From Solimonas_A sp052035235 (lineage in GTDB: Bacteria > Pseudomonadota > Gammaproteobacteria > Nevskiales > Nevskiaceae), in the NCBI GenBank assembly GCA_052035235.1, contig JBPOHT010000017.1, forward strand, positions 1 through 64,000: a stretch of 64,000 bases of DNA, in the 5' to 3' direction. Shown in pieces: positions 8,212 through 17,101 of the stretch. The position numbers and the translations under genes are program-made. Every line of letters starts with the position of its first letter. Positions within the stretch are counted from its first letter, which is position 1. The notes under the pieces were generated by a model. It saw only the letters and a program-made list of their open reading frames with translations. It was not told the origin of the DNA and did no database searches.

Positions 8212-8445
8212 TCAGCGGTTTTCCGGGGTGGGTTCAGGGGAATTCTTGGGCTTGGCCACGGCGGCGGGCGGTGCCTCGGGCACCGGCTCCTGCGGGGCGG
8301 CATCGGCCGGCGGATGCGCCACGGCGGGCGGCGGCGCCTGCGGCACCGGTGCTTGTGCCTTTTCCGGCAGGTACAGCGCGCCGGACTGGCCGCAGGCGGC
8401 CAGCAGGAAGGTCAGGGACAGGGCGAGGGTCGGCAGCTTGTTCAT
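8212..8445 (-). CDS. lptM: Small lipoprotein LptM (YifL/LppL)
   Basis: 77 aa. The signal MNKLPTLALSLTFLLAAC ends in a lipobox LAAC, and the mature protein begins CGQSGALYLPEK, matching the CG-x-x-G-x-LY-x-P start of LptM/YifL, which helps LptD mature in the LPS translocon. The rest is a Pro/Ala-rich tail. An upstream in-frame start would add 51 residues without a signal sequence, so the ATG at 8445 is chosen. The neighbouring lysA supports the assignment. Confidence 0.85.
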   Translation of the reverse strand: MNKLPTLALSLTFLLAACGQSGALYLPEKAQAPVPQAPPPAVAHPPADAAPQEPVPEAPPAAVAKPKNSPEPTPENR

Positions 8446-8520
8446 GGCGGCGCTCCGGGGCCGGCAAGTGTAGCAAGTTGGTGCCCAGGGCCTGCTGACC
8501 CGGCTGTAGAATCCCGCCCC

Positions 8521-9195
8521 ATGAAAAAGCACGAAACGGCAGACGCGGTACGACTGGAGCCGGACCAGCCGGCAGACGCTACGGTCATCTGGCTGCACGG
8601 CCTAGGGGCGGACGGGCATGACTTCGTCCCCATCGTGCCGGAGCTGGGCCTGCCCGCCGGGCACCGGGTCCGCTTCCTGTTCCCCCACGCCAAGATCCAG
8701 CCGGTGACGATCAACGGCGGCATGCCGCTGCGCGCCTGGTACGACATCCCCGCGCTGGACCGGGCGGCACGCCAGGACGAGGCCGGCCTGCGCGAGTCCG
8801 AGAAGCGCATCGCCGGGCTGATCGAAGCCGAGATCGCCTCCGGCATCCCGGCGCGGCGCATCATCCTGGCCGGCTTTTCGCAGGGTGGCGCGGTGACGCT
8901 GCACCTGGGCGTGCGCTGCGCGGAACCGCTGGGCGGCCTGATCGCGCTGTCCACCTACATGCCGCTGCACCTGAAGGTGGAGGCGGAGATCCACCCGGCC
9001 AGCTTCAAGACACCGATCTTCATGGCCCACGGGCGATTCGACCCGATCGTGCCCTTCGCCTGGGGCTCCGACTCCGCGCGCGGCCTGCGCGCCGCCGGCT
9101 ACGAGCTGGAGTGGCACGAGTACCCGATGCAGCACCAGGTCTGCGAGGAAGAGATCGAGCAGGTCGGGCGCTGGCTGCGGGAGCGGCTCGCCTAG
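8521..9195 (+). CDS. Carboxylesterase/phospholipase-family serine hydrolase
   Basis: 224 aa alpha/beta hydrolase of the carboxylesterase 2 (acyl-protein thioesterase-like) family. It shows the oxyanion segment WLHGLGADGHDF, the nucleophile elbow GFSQGG, the acid in HGRFDPIVP and the His in YPMQHQVC. It should hydrolyse short-chain esters in the cytoplasm; there is no signal peptide. The ATG at 8521 matches the family N terminus (KHETADAVRLEP); the open frame extends upstream only through the divergent lptM sequence. Its stop shares the bases CTAG with the stop of the convergent downstream gene. Confidence 0.88.
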   Translation: MKKHETADAVRLEPDQPADATVIWLHGLGADGHDFVPIVPELGLPAGHRVRFLFPHAKIQPVTINGGMPLRAWYDIPALDRAARQDEAGLRESEKRIAGLIEAEIASGIPARRIILAGFSQGGAVTLHLGVRCAEPLGGLIALSTYMPLHLKVEAEIHPASFKTPIFMAHGRFDPIVPFAWGSDSARGLRAAGYELEWHEYPMQHQVCEEEIEQVGRWLRERLA

Positions 9196-10760
9196 GGCTC
9201 CTTGGCTTCCGGCGGATGGAAGTCCACCGGCACCGTGGCTCGCACGTCCACCGGCTTGCCGCCGCGCAGCGGCGGTGCGAACTGCCAGCGTGAAACCGCG
9301 GTGGCCGCGGCCCAGGCCAGGCTTTCGTCCGGCGCATCCAGAACCCTGGGCAGTTGCGCCCGGCCGTCACGGTCGATGATGAACTCGACCATCACCCGGC
9401 CCATGGCATCGGCTCCCCGCGAGCCCGCAGGACGCCGCGGCACGGGTTGGTAGATAGCAGCGGGCAGGGTGTCGAGATCCGCCAGGCCGGGGATGGCGGG
9501 CTGGCCCTTCTTCAGGACGCGCAGCAGCCGCTGCGCCGATTCCCCGAGGGCCTCGCGCCCGCTGCGATCGAATCGGGTCTCGCGGGAAATCAGCGCCCAG
9601 GTCGGTTTGCCGTCCTTGCGCGCCGGCGTGAATTCCCAGGCCTCCATCGCCGCCCGCGCCGCCAGGCCAAACTCCGGACGCGTGGCTTTCAGGATATGGC
9701 CCTCGTGCACCTTGCCGTCGGGCCGGACCACGAGATTGACCATGGCCGAGCCGGTGACGCCCTCCGTCAGCAACTCGAAGGGATACACCACGGCCTGCGC
9801 CACCCGCACCTGAGGAGGCTGGTCGTAGCGGAACTCCTCGGGCAAGCCCTCCGGGAATTTCTGTGACCCACCGACGGCATAAGGCTCCACCGCCGCCCGC
9901 TGCAGCAAGTCCCAGGGATCGCTCCTCAGGGAGAACGGCACCACCACCGCAACCTTTCCGGCCACTGCCTGTCCGCGGCGCGTCATCGGCTGGTAGCGCC
10001 ATTGGCCCACGGCCTCCACCACGGCGCGCTCCAGCGTCGGGTGCGCGGACTCGACGATCCGAACGTCGCGCACCTCACCCTCTGCCGTGATGGTGAACGC
10101 CACCTGCACATCGCCCTGATTGCCCGACTTGCGCAGCTCGATCGGATACGTCGGCTTCACCTGCTTCACGACGACCGGCATCGTGGTGAACAGCAAGGGA
10201 AGGCGCTGCAGGCTGGCCACCGCGCGGCCGTTGCGCATCGCCGGCTCGCAACGCCGCCCGCGCATGATTTCCTGCGCCGCCATCCTGGCGAGATCGGGAT
10301 CGCTGGCTTCCAGGACGCGAAGACTCCTGATCTCGCCGGCGGCCGTCACCGCCGCCTCGATCAGCACATCCGCATCCGTGCCGCTCCAGCCCTTGCCCTC
10401 GGGGTACATGAGCTGGGTGTCACCTGGCAAACGGGCCGGCGTGTCGACTGGCTCCAGGGGACCGAAGACGAAGCCAAGCTCGCGGGTCCACGCCACGGGC
10501 TTGCCCTGTTCCCAGCCAGGACGGAAGCGCCAGCCGCGCAGGGCCTGAATGACCTCGGCATCCCGCTCCGGCCGTGTCGAAGACAGCACCCGCGCCTGCA
10601 GCACGACGCCCTCGGCATCACCCTGCAACTCCACGCGCAGGTCGGGCTCGGCCTTACCGTGAACCGCGAAGAAATCCTCGGGGTAGCGCAGCGCGGCCAC
10701 GGGATCCGCGGCCAGCAGCGGTTGGGCCCAGAGCAGGAAAGCAAGCACGAACAGGCGCAT
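9192..10760 (-). CDS. Periplasmic protein with five tandem TonB-C-like domains
   Basis: 522 aa from the ATG at 10760, chosen because it begins with a signal peptide (FVLAFLLWAQPLLAA) that a longer frame would bury. Five successive segments of the TonB C-terminal type are visible at about 22-100, 115-190, 196-275, 310-390 and 430-515. Each has a pattern like VxxAVxxWRFxPxxxxGKPV (RGWRFRPGWEQGKPVAW, GQWRYQPMTRRGQAV, EAWEFTPARKDGKP, SRWQFAPPLRGGKPV). The N-terminal anchor and Pro-rich arm of true TonB are missing, so ExbBD-driven energy transfer is unlikely. It may bind envelope partners; the actual function is unknown. Confidence 0.7.
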   Translation of the reverse strand: MRLFVLAFLLWAQPLLAADPVAALRYPEDFFAVHGKAEPDLRVELQGDAEGVVLQARVLSSTRPERDAEVIQALRGWRFRPGWEQGKPVAWTRELGFVFGPLEPVDTPARLPGDTQLMYPEGKGWSGTDADVLIEAAVTAAGEIRSLRVLEASDPDLARMAAQEIMRGRRCEPAMRNGRAVASLQRLPLLFTTMPVVVKQVKPTYPIELRKSGNQGDVQVAFTITAEGEVRDVRIVESAHPTLERAVVEAVGQWRYQPMTRRGQAVAGKVAVVVPFSLRSDPWDLLQRAAVEPYAVGGSQKFPEGLPEEFRYDQPPQVRVAQAVVYPFELLTEGVTGSAMVNLVVRPDGKVHEGHILKATRPEFGLAARAAMEAWEFTPARKDGKPTWALISRETRFDRSGREALGESAQRLLRVLKKGQPAIPGLADLDTLPAAIYQPVPRRPAGSRGADAMGRVMVEFIIDRDGRAQLPRVLDAPDESLAWAAATAVSRWQFAPPLRGGKPVDVRATVPVDFHPPEAKEP

Positions 10761-10847
10761 GGTGGAAATCCGGTCTGGTGTTTCGCAGCGTGGAGCCGCA
10801 TGCCGCGCCACGCAAGCTGACGACACCGTCAGGTCCCAAGGCAGTTG

Positions 10848-13800
10848 TCAGCGCTCGATGGTGTACAGCAGGTCGCCACCCGCCTCGACGCCGGACTCGG
10901 TCTGCAGCTTGAAACCACGACCGAGGTCGTAGGCCAGCTTGAAGATGTTGCCGGGCTGGAAGATGCCGATGCCGTAGCTGACGTAGAGCTTCGGCGACAG
11001 GTACTTGCCCACCGTCAGCCGCGCCTGGTCGGAGCTCTCGCCGGGCTTGGAGCCCACGGTGATCTCGTCGATGCCGACGCTGGTGCCGAGCCGGTTGGCC
11101 AGGAAGCCGCCGCCACTGAGGCCCAGCGCCAGCGCGGCGCTGGCCAGCATGTTGCGGTCACCCTCGGTGTTGTTGCCCTCGTCCATCGGGCGCCCGAGGA
11201 TCAGCCAGGACAGCTGCTGCTGCTGCGTCATCGACGGCGTCGAGTAGACGCTGAACTGCGGCTTGTCGAGCGTGCCGCGCACCAGGATGCCGACGGTGAC
11301 GTCCTCGGTGGGCTTGCGCTCGGCCTTCAGCTCCAGCAGCGGCTCGGTGATGAAGCCACCGTTGTAGATCAGGCGTCCGGTCTCGATGCTCAGGTCCTGG
11401 CCGTAGGCCTTGTAGCGCCCGCCGATCAGGTTGATCTCGCCGGCGGCACGGGTATCGCGTCCGCTTTCCTCGAAGATGGTGATGCCGCCGCCGAGGCGCG
11501 TCGTCAGGCCGTAGCCCTTGAAGCTGACCTTGTCGCCGAGCTTGAGCTGTACCTCGGCCAGCAGCTTGAAGAGGCCGCTGGACTCCGGCGCCTGGCCGTC
11601 GCGGCCGACGATCACCTGGTCGGAGCTGGGGCCGATGCCGGTGGCGAAGTCCGGCGGCGCGATCTCGGCGCGCGGCACCAGCACTTCGCCGGTCACGCGC
11701 AGCTGGCGCTTGCTCAGGCCCAGCTTCAGGTCCGGCGAGATCCAGACCTTGGCGCTGGGCAGGCGTGCCGCCTGGAACTCCTTGCCGGTCACGCGGATAT
11801 CGGCCTGCATCGGCTCGCTGCGCGGATCGATGCGCCCGGCGATGCGGATCTCGCCGCCACCGGAAGTACCGCTGATGTCCAGGTCCAGCACGCCCTCGGA
11901 GCCACCGCGCAGGCTGCCCGTGATCGGGCCGACCTCGATGCCCGGCGTGGCCAGCCGCAGCTTGCCGTCGCGCAGCGCCAGCTCGCCCTGCACCAGCGGC
12001 TTCTCCAGCGTGCCGCCGAGCTGGAACTGGCCACCTATTGACCCCTCCACGGAGGTCACCTCGGTGGTGAACAGGCGCAGCCAGGTCAGCTCCGGCAACT
12101 CCACCTGCACCTCGCCCGACAGGGGGCGCTGCACCAGCAGCGCGCCGGGACCCAGGCGCGCATCGAGCTTGGCCAGGCCCTGTGCGAACGGCAGGTCCAG
12201 CTTGGCACGCAGCGAATCGCCTTCCTGCAGCAGTTGCGCGGTGCCAGCCTTGAACTCGAACAGCTTGCGCTCGTTGACGGTCCACTGGCCGGCGCTGGTG
12301 GCCAGGTCGGCGCGCAGCACGGTGATCTGGCCCGCCGGCGTCAGGTCGATCTGGCCGGAGCCTGCGACGCTGCCGTCCACTTCCCAGCCCTTGGGCATGA
12401 AGGGCTGCAGATAGGCATAGGCGAAGTCTTCCAGGCGGAAGGCGACACGCTGCACGCGCGGATCGCGCAGCAGGCGCAGGCAGGCGCGCGCGGGCGCGCT
12501 GCGCCAGCAGGCCGCCTCCAGCGATTGGGTGGTCGCCGACAACTCAAGGTCCGCCGGTTCTTCCAGCGTCCAGGCGGCGAGCTGCTCTGGCGCCAGGCGC
12601 GCGCTGGCCAGCTGCCCGCGCCAGCGCTGGCCCGGCAGGTCGGCGGCGCCACGCAGCGCCAGCTCGGCGTCACCCTGGTCGGTCTGCGCGGCCAGGCGCA
12701 GCTCATGTTTCGCCAGGCTGCCGTCCAGCTCCAGTGTCGCCGCGGCGATGCGGACACCGGCATCCGCATCGACCAGCTTCACCCGCAGGCGGTTGTCGCG
12801 GCGCAGGTCGAGATTGCCGTCGAATTGCAGGCTGGCCGCGCGGATGTCGCCGGCGGCCAGGCTGCGCGCATCCAGCGTCGTCTGCAGCTTCCAGTCTTCC
12901 GGGTTGGTGCTGCCGCGCAGGTCGCCATCCGCCTGCAGCTTCAGCGACGCCAGTCCGTAGTCCTGGTAGCGCAGCTGCTGGGCGTCGGCCTGCAGCTTCA
13001 CGCGAGGTCCCTCCACCGGGCCCTGGGCCTGCAGCTTGGCCTGCAGGCGCCCGCCGAGCCCCGGCCACAATGGCGCCAGGTCGGTGCTGGCCAGCTCGCC
13101 CTTCGCATCCAGCGTCGGCCAGACGCGTCCGCTGGCCTTGAGCCGCGTCGGGCCGCTGCGCAGCTCGGCGGAGGCCAGCGTCAGGATGTCGTCGGCGTAG
13201 AGTCCCTCGGCCTTCAGGTCGAGCTTGTATTCACGCCACACCGAGTCGTACAGCGCCGCGTTGAAGCCGATGCGCGGCTTGCCGTCCTGCAGCTGCGTCT
13301 GCACGCGGAAGCGGCCGTTGAGCACGCCGGCCAGTTCGGGCAGCACCTGCTCGGGATGGATGCTGCGCATCTCGCCCTCGGCGTCGACACGCAGCTGCGG
13401 CGCCCAGGCGATGTCGGCCTTGGCGTCGAGGCTGCCGCCCAGGCCCTTGGCCTGCAGCCGCTGCAGGCGCAGCGTCTCCAGGGTGCCCTCACCCTCGGCT
13501 TCCAGCGCCACCGCCGCACGGGCCTCGGCGAAGCGTGCCTTGAGCTGGTAGGCATAGGACTCCAGCGAGCCCTTGATGGTGGCCTCGCCCTCGGGGCTGG
13601 TGAGCATCGGCTCTTCGAGCAGCGGCCAGCGCAGGTCCTGCCAGCGCAGCGCGGCGTCGAACTCGCCGGCATAGGCATATTCACCCTTCAGCTCGGCGGC
13701 GCCGGGGCCGCTGAGCTTGAGTTGCTCCACCTGCACGCGCTCCGGCGACAGCCGCAGGTCGGCGCTGGCCTGCAGCGGCCCGGTCTCCGGCAGCGTGGCG

Positions 13801-14306
13801 GCCAGCCTGCGCAATTCCACGCGGCGGCCGACCCAGCGCAGGTCCAGGCCGATGTCGTCGATCCGCAGCGGCTCTTCCGCTCCGGCCAGCTGCAGTTGCA
13901 GATGCTGCACACCGGCATTGACCACACGCAGGCCCAGCGGCAACTCGCTGAGCGGCGGCGTCTGCTCTTCGTCCGGCGGCGTGTCGCGCAGGGTCACGTT
14001 CACCGTGCCGGCCTGCAGGTCATTGATGCGCAGGCGGCCGCGCAACAGCGAACGCGGACGCCAGTGCAGCGTCGCCTGGTCGATCTCGACGGTCGCCGCC
14101 TCGTTCTCGAAATGCAGGCCGCGCAGCACCAGCGGACTCAGCAGCGAGCCCTCCACCGCGTCGATGCGCAGGCCCGGCACCCACTCCTGTGCCTGCTCCG
14201 CCGCGAAGCGCGTGCCCGATTCCGTACCGAGCACCCAGGCCGCCAGCAGCAGTGGCACCGCCGGCAGGGCCAGCAGCACGAGCAATACGATCAGGAGGCG
14301 CTTCAC
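10848..14306 (-). CDS. tamB: Translocation and assembly module subunit TamB
   Basis: 1152 aa, AsmA-like/DUF490 family, the inner-membrane partner of TamA. A single N-terminal membrane helix (LLIVLLVLLALPAVPLLLAA) precedes about 1100 residues of repetitive beta strands, ending in the conserved C-terminal part with YVSYGIGIFQPGN and LAYDLGRGFKLQTESG. It spans the periplasm and aids outer-membrane protein insertion and phospholipid transport. The start is GTG at 14306, giving a 4-bp GTGA overlap with the tamA stop; the upstream ATG in frame would lie inside tamA. Confidence 0.93.
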   Translation of the reverse strand: MKRLLIVLLVLLALPAVPLLLAAWVLGTESGTRFAAEQAQEWVPGLRIDAVEGSLLSPLVLRGLHFENEAATVEIDQATLHWRPRSLLRGRLRINDLQAGTVNVTLRDTPPDEEQTPPLSELPLGLRVVNAGVQHLQLQLAGAEEPLRIDDIGLDLRWVGRRVELRRLAATLPETGPLQASADLRLSPERVQVEQLKLSGPGAAELKGEYAYAGEFDAALRWQDLRWPLLEEPMLTSPEGEATIKGSLESYAYQLKARFAEARAAVALEAEGEGTLETLRLQRLQAKGLGGSLDAKADIAWAPQLRVDAEGEMRSIHPEQVLPELAGVLNGRFRVQTQLQDGKPRIGFNAALYDSVWREYKLDLKAEGLYADDILTLASAELRSGPTRLKASGRVWPTLDAKGELASTDLAPLWPGLGGRLQAKLQAQGPVEGPRVKLQADAQQLRYQDYGLASLKLQADGDLRGSTNPEDWKLQTTLDARSLAAGDIRAASLQFDGNLDLRRDNRLRVKLVDADAGVRIAAATLELDGSLAKHELRLAAQTDQGDAELALRGAADLPGQRWRGQLASARLAPEQLAAWTLEEPADLELSATTQSLEAACWRSAPARACLRLLRDPRVQRVAFRLEDFAYAYLQPFMPKGWEVDGSVAGSGQIDLTPAGQITVLRADLATSAGQWTVNERKLFEFKAGTAQLLQEGDSLRAKLDLPFAQGLAKLDARLGPGALLVQRPLSGEVQVELPELTWLRLFTTEVTSVEGSIGGQFQLGGTLEKPLVQGELALRDGKLRLATPGIEVGPITGSLRGGSEGVLDLDISGTSGGGEIRIAGRIDPRSEPMQADIRVTGKEFQAARLPSAKVWISPDLKLGLSKRQLRVTGEVLVPRAEIAPPDFATGIGPSSDQVIVGRDGQAPESSGLFKLLAEVQLKLGDKVSFKGYGLTTRLGGGITIFEESGRDTRAAGEINLIGGRYKAYGQDLSIETGRLIYNGGFITEPLLELKAERKPTEDVTVGILVRGTLDKPQFSVYSTPSMTQQQQLSWLILGRPMDEGNNTEGDRNMLASAALALGLSGGGFLANRLGTSVGIDEITVGSKPGESSDQARLTVGKYLSPKLYVSYGIGIFQPGNIFKLAYDLGRGFKLQTESGVEAGGDLLYTIER

Positions 14307-16039
14307 AGGCCCACCCGGATGCCGATGTGCAGGCGCACACCGCTTTCGCCGCCGTCCAGCGGATGCGCGAGGTCGACCTGGATGTAGCCCACCGGCGAGC
14401 GGTAGCGCGCACCGACGCCGACACCCTGGAACAACTGCGGCAGGACATCGTCGTCGGCACCGCCGGCGTCGTAGAACACGGCGGCACCCCACTTGTCCCA
14501 GAAGTAGTAGTCGGTCTCCAGGCTGAAGCCGGCCAGGTTCTTGCCACCGATGACCTTGCCGTCGGCGTCCTTGGGGCCGATCGACTGGTAGCTGTAGCCG
14601 CGCACCGACTGGTCACCACCGGCGAAGAAGCGCTGCGAGGCGGGCAGGTCGGAGAAATCGTCGACGATGTTGGTGCCGTACTCCACGCGCCCCAGCACGC
14701 GCCACTGGCGCGAGAAGGGATAGACGCCGCGCAGGATGCCGTGGGCCTGCACGAAACTGGCGTTGGACAGCAGGCCCTTCTGGGCACCGTGGGTGTCGAA
14801 GAACACCGCCCAGCCGCGGCGCGTCAGGATCGGATCGTTCAGTTCGCTGCGGTTGAGTTCCAGGCCGGGCATCAGCAGGTCCGCGGTCTGCACACGGTCG
14901 GACAGCTCGGATTCTTCATGCTCGAAGCTCAGGTACCACTTGCGCTTCCACTTGCCGGGGAAGCGGTTGAGGCTGGTGTTGAGCACGTACTTGAGGCTGT
15001 CGCCGTCCTCGTAGCGCTCGGTCTCCACGCCACCGCCGAAGCCCCAGTATTCGCCCGGCTTGCTGCCCAGCGGCACGCGGTATTCGGCGCTGGCCTTGTT
15101 CTTGATCTGCGAGAGCTGCATTTCCGCATGCAGCTTGTGGCCCTCGCGGTTGAAGTAGCGCACGTCGTTGGCTATCGAGGTGCGCGCGCCGGTGTCGGTA
15201 CCGTAGCCCACGCCGAAGTCCCACTTGCGCTTGGGCCTCGGCGTGGTGTGGATCTCCATCGGGATACGGTTGTCCACGGCCTTGTCGCGCCGCGGCTCGA
15301 TCTCCACGCTCTGGAAGTAGTCCAAGTCGGTCAGCGCGAACTGCGTGTCCACCAGCACCTGCGGATCGAAGGGCTCGCCGGGGTCGATGGTGACGTAGCG
15401 CTCGACCACGCCGGGGTCCAGGTGGGTCTGCTCCACCGTCACCGGGCCGAAGTAGTAGCGCGGCCCGGTGCTGAGGATCAGCTCGACCTCGGCGCTGCGT
15501 TCCTCCGGGTTGACCCGCAGCTGCGAGCGGACAAAGCTGGCGTCGAGGTAACCCTCGGCATAGGCGGCCTGGGCCAGGCTGGTCTTGGCCTGCTCGTACT
15601 CCGCATGCTGCAGGCGCTCGTAGGTGGTCAGCGGAAAGCGCCGGAAGATGCGCCGGAAGATGCGATCCTTCTGCCCCTCGCCCTCCACCTCGACGTCGAT
15701 GCGCGTGATCAGCGTCGGCAGGCCCTTGTCCACGGTGTAGCGCGCCTTCCAGTTCGGTGCCTCGCCCTCCAGCGAGGACTCGATCTTCGGGCTGTAGTAG
15801 CCGAAGGGCTGCAGGGCGCCGCGGATGTCGTCCTCGGCTCGGGCATGCAGGCCCTCCACCAGCAGGTCATCCAGCTCCGGCGACTTGGCGGACGCGCGGA
15901 TGCGCAGGCGCTGCTCCACGTTCTCTTTCTCCGCGCCCTCCAGGCCCAGCACCTGCACCTCGACGCCGGCATGGGCGAGCCCCGCCCACAGCAGGAGCGC
16001 AGAAGGGAGCAAGCGGCGGAGAGTAGGGATCAGCGTCAC
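14303..16039 (-). CDS. tamA: Translocation and assembly module subunit TamA (Omp85 family)
   Basis: 578 aa from GTG at 16039, the usual length for TamA, with a signal peptide (LRRLLPSALLLWAGLAHA). Three POTRA domains (about 25-265) are followed by a 16-strand beta barrel with the Omp85 motif GDQSVRGYSY near residue 485 and a terminal strand RLHIGIRVGL ending in a hydrophobic residue. No ATG lies between the divergent GST promoter and the signal sequence, so GTG is preferred. It is cotranscribed and coupled with tamB. Confidence 0.92.
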   Translation of the reverse strand: MTLIPTLRRLLPSALLLWAGLAHAGVEVQVLGLEGAEKENVEQRLRIRASAKSPELDDLLVEGLHARAEDDIRGALQPFGYYSPKIESSLEGEAPNWKARYTVDKGLPTLITRIDVEVEGEGQKDRIFRRIFRRFPLTTYERLQHAEYEQAKTSLAQAAYAEGYLDASFVRSQLRVNPEERSAEVELILSTGPRYYFGPVTVEQTHLDPGVVERYVTIDPGEPFDPQVLVDTQFALTDLDYFQSVEIEPRRDKAVDNRIPMEIHTTPRPKRKWDFGVGYGTDTGARTSIANDVRYFNREGHKLHAEMQLSQIKNKASAEYRVPLGSKPGEYWGFGGGVETERYEDGDSLKYVLNTSLNRFPGKWKRKWYLSFEHEESELSDRVQTADLLMPGLELNRSELNDPILTRRGWAVFFDTHGAQKGLLSNASFVQAHGILRGVYPFSRQWRVLGRVEYGTNIVDDFSDLPASQRFFAGGDQSVRGYSYQSIGPKDADGKVIGGKNLAGFSLETDYYFWDKWGAAVFYDAGGADDDVLPQLFQGVGVGARYRSPVGYIQVDLAHPLDGGESGVRLHIGIRVGL

Positions 16040-16135
16040 GGAATCTGTCTTGCCTGGGCCCGTATTATTTGTGATTGTGGTGGTCACAGTGAAGTGAAGG
16101 TCCCACGGGACGCGGGTCGCGTCAGGGAGTGCCCC

Positions 16136-17089
16136 ATGCAACAGAAGCTCACGCTCGTTCTCGGCAGCAAGGACCGGTCCAGCTGGTCGCTGCGCCCCTG
16201 GCTGTTCCTGCGGCACCACGAGGTGCCGTTCGAGGAAATCGTACTGCCCCTGGGCCAGCCCGACAGCCGCGCACGCATTCTTGAGTACTCGCCCAGCGGC
16301 AAGGTTCCCTGCCTGCTGCACGGTCCGCTGAGAATCTGGGAATCCCTGGCGATCTGCGAGTATGCCGCCGAAACCCTGGCGCTGCCGCAGGCCTGGCCGC
16401 TGGACCCGTCGGCGCGCGCGCTGGCGCGGTCCATGGCCGCCGAGATGCACGCCGGCTTCGCCGACCTGCGCCGCGAGCTGCCGTTCGACGCCCTCCGCAA
16501 GCCCGCGCCCACCGCTCCGGGCAACGCGGCCGCGCAGGACATTGCCCGCGTGCTGGCCCTGTGGCGCGAAGCGCGCAGCCACCACGGCCAGGGCGGCCCC
16601 TGGCTGTTCGGCCGCTTCGGCATCGCCGATGCGATGTTCGCGCCGGTGGCGCTGCGCTTCCACGCCTATGCCGTGGCGCTGGACGGCGCGGAGCGGGAGT
16701 ACGTCTACAACCTGCTGATGCACCCGGCCGTGCAGGAGTGGCTGGATGCCGCGGCCGCCGGGATGCCTCAGGAACCCATGGCGGAAACGCCGGCCGAGCG
16801 CACTGCTGAATTCGCGGTGGACGCCGACCCGCCGGAGCGGAACGCCACCGCGGGGCGCTATGTCGATGACCCGGCCGAACCCCAGGAATCGCCGCTGGCC
16901 GAGACCTATCGGGACCTGCCGCGGCCAGCCACGGCGGACACCGGCGAGGCATCCCTGGAAGCGCTGCTGGCGCCGCGCGCCGGACCCGCCCGCCCGACTC
17001 CCGCACCAACTCCGGTGATCGAGACCCAGGCCGCCGAGCAGATCCCGGTGGACCTTGTGAAGCTGCGTTCCTTCATCCTGCCGCCGTAA
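16136..17089 (+). CDS. Glutathione S-transferase-like protein with long disordered tail
   Basis: 317 aa. Residues 1-75 are a thioredoxin-like GST N domain (LGSKDRSSWSLRPWLFL, SGKVPCL, WESLAICEYAA), and 80-200 the helical C domain with a DAMFAPVALRFHAY segment. Such proteins conjugate glutathione to electrophiles or act in glyoxalase-type isomerisation. About 115 further residues (from roughly 203) are Pro/Ala/Glu-rich and predicted disordered, ending VDLVKLRSFILPP. Ordinary GSTs end near 210-230 aa. It diverges from tamA across a 96-bp interval. Confidence 0.8.
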   Translation: MQQKLTLVLGSKDRSSWSLRPWLFLRHHEVPFEEIVLPLGQPDSRARILEYSPSGKVPCLLHGPLRIWESLAICEYAAETLALPQAWPLDPSARALARSMAAEMHAGFADLRRELPFDALRKPAPTAPGNAAAQDIARVLALWREARSHHGQGGPWLFGRFGIADAMFAPVALRFHAYAVALDGAEREYVYNLLMHPAVQEWLDAAAAGMPQEPMAETPAERTAEFAVDADPPERNATAGRYVDDPAEPQESPLAETYRDLPRPATADTGEASLEALLAPRAGPARPTPAPTPVIETQAAEQIPVDLVKLRSFILPP

Positions 17090-17101
17090 CGGCGGCTTGC
17101 C

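Noticed and set aside
14189..16135. Long rightward open frame joined upstream of the GST gene
   Set aside because: It is antisense to tamA and lacks homology. The real GST start is the ATG at 16136.
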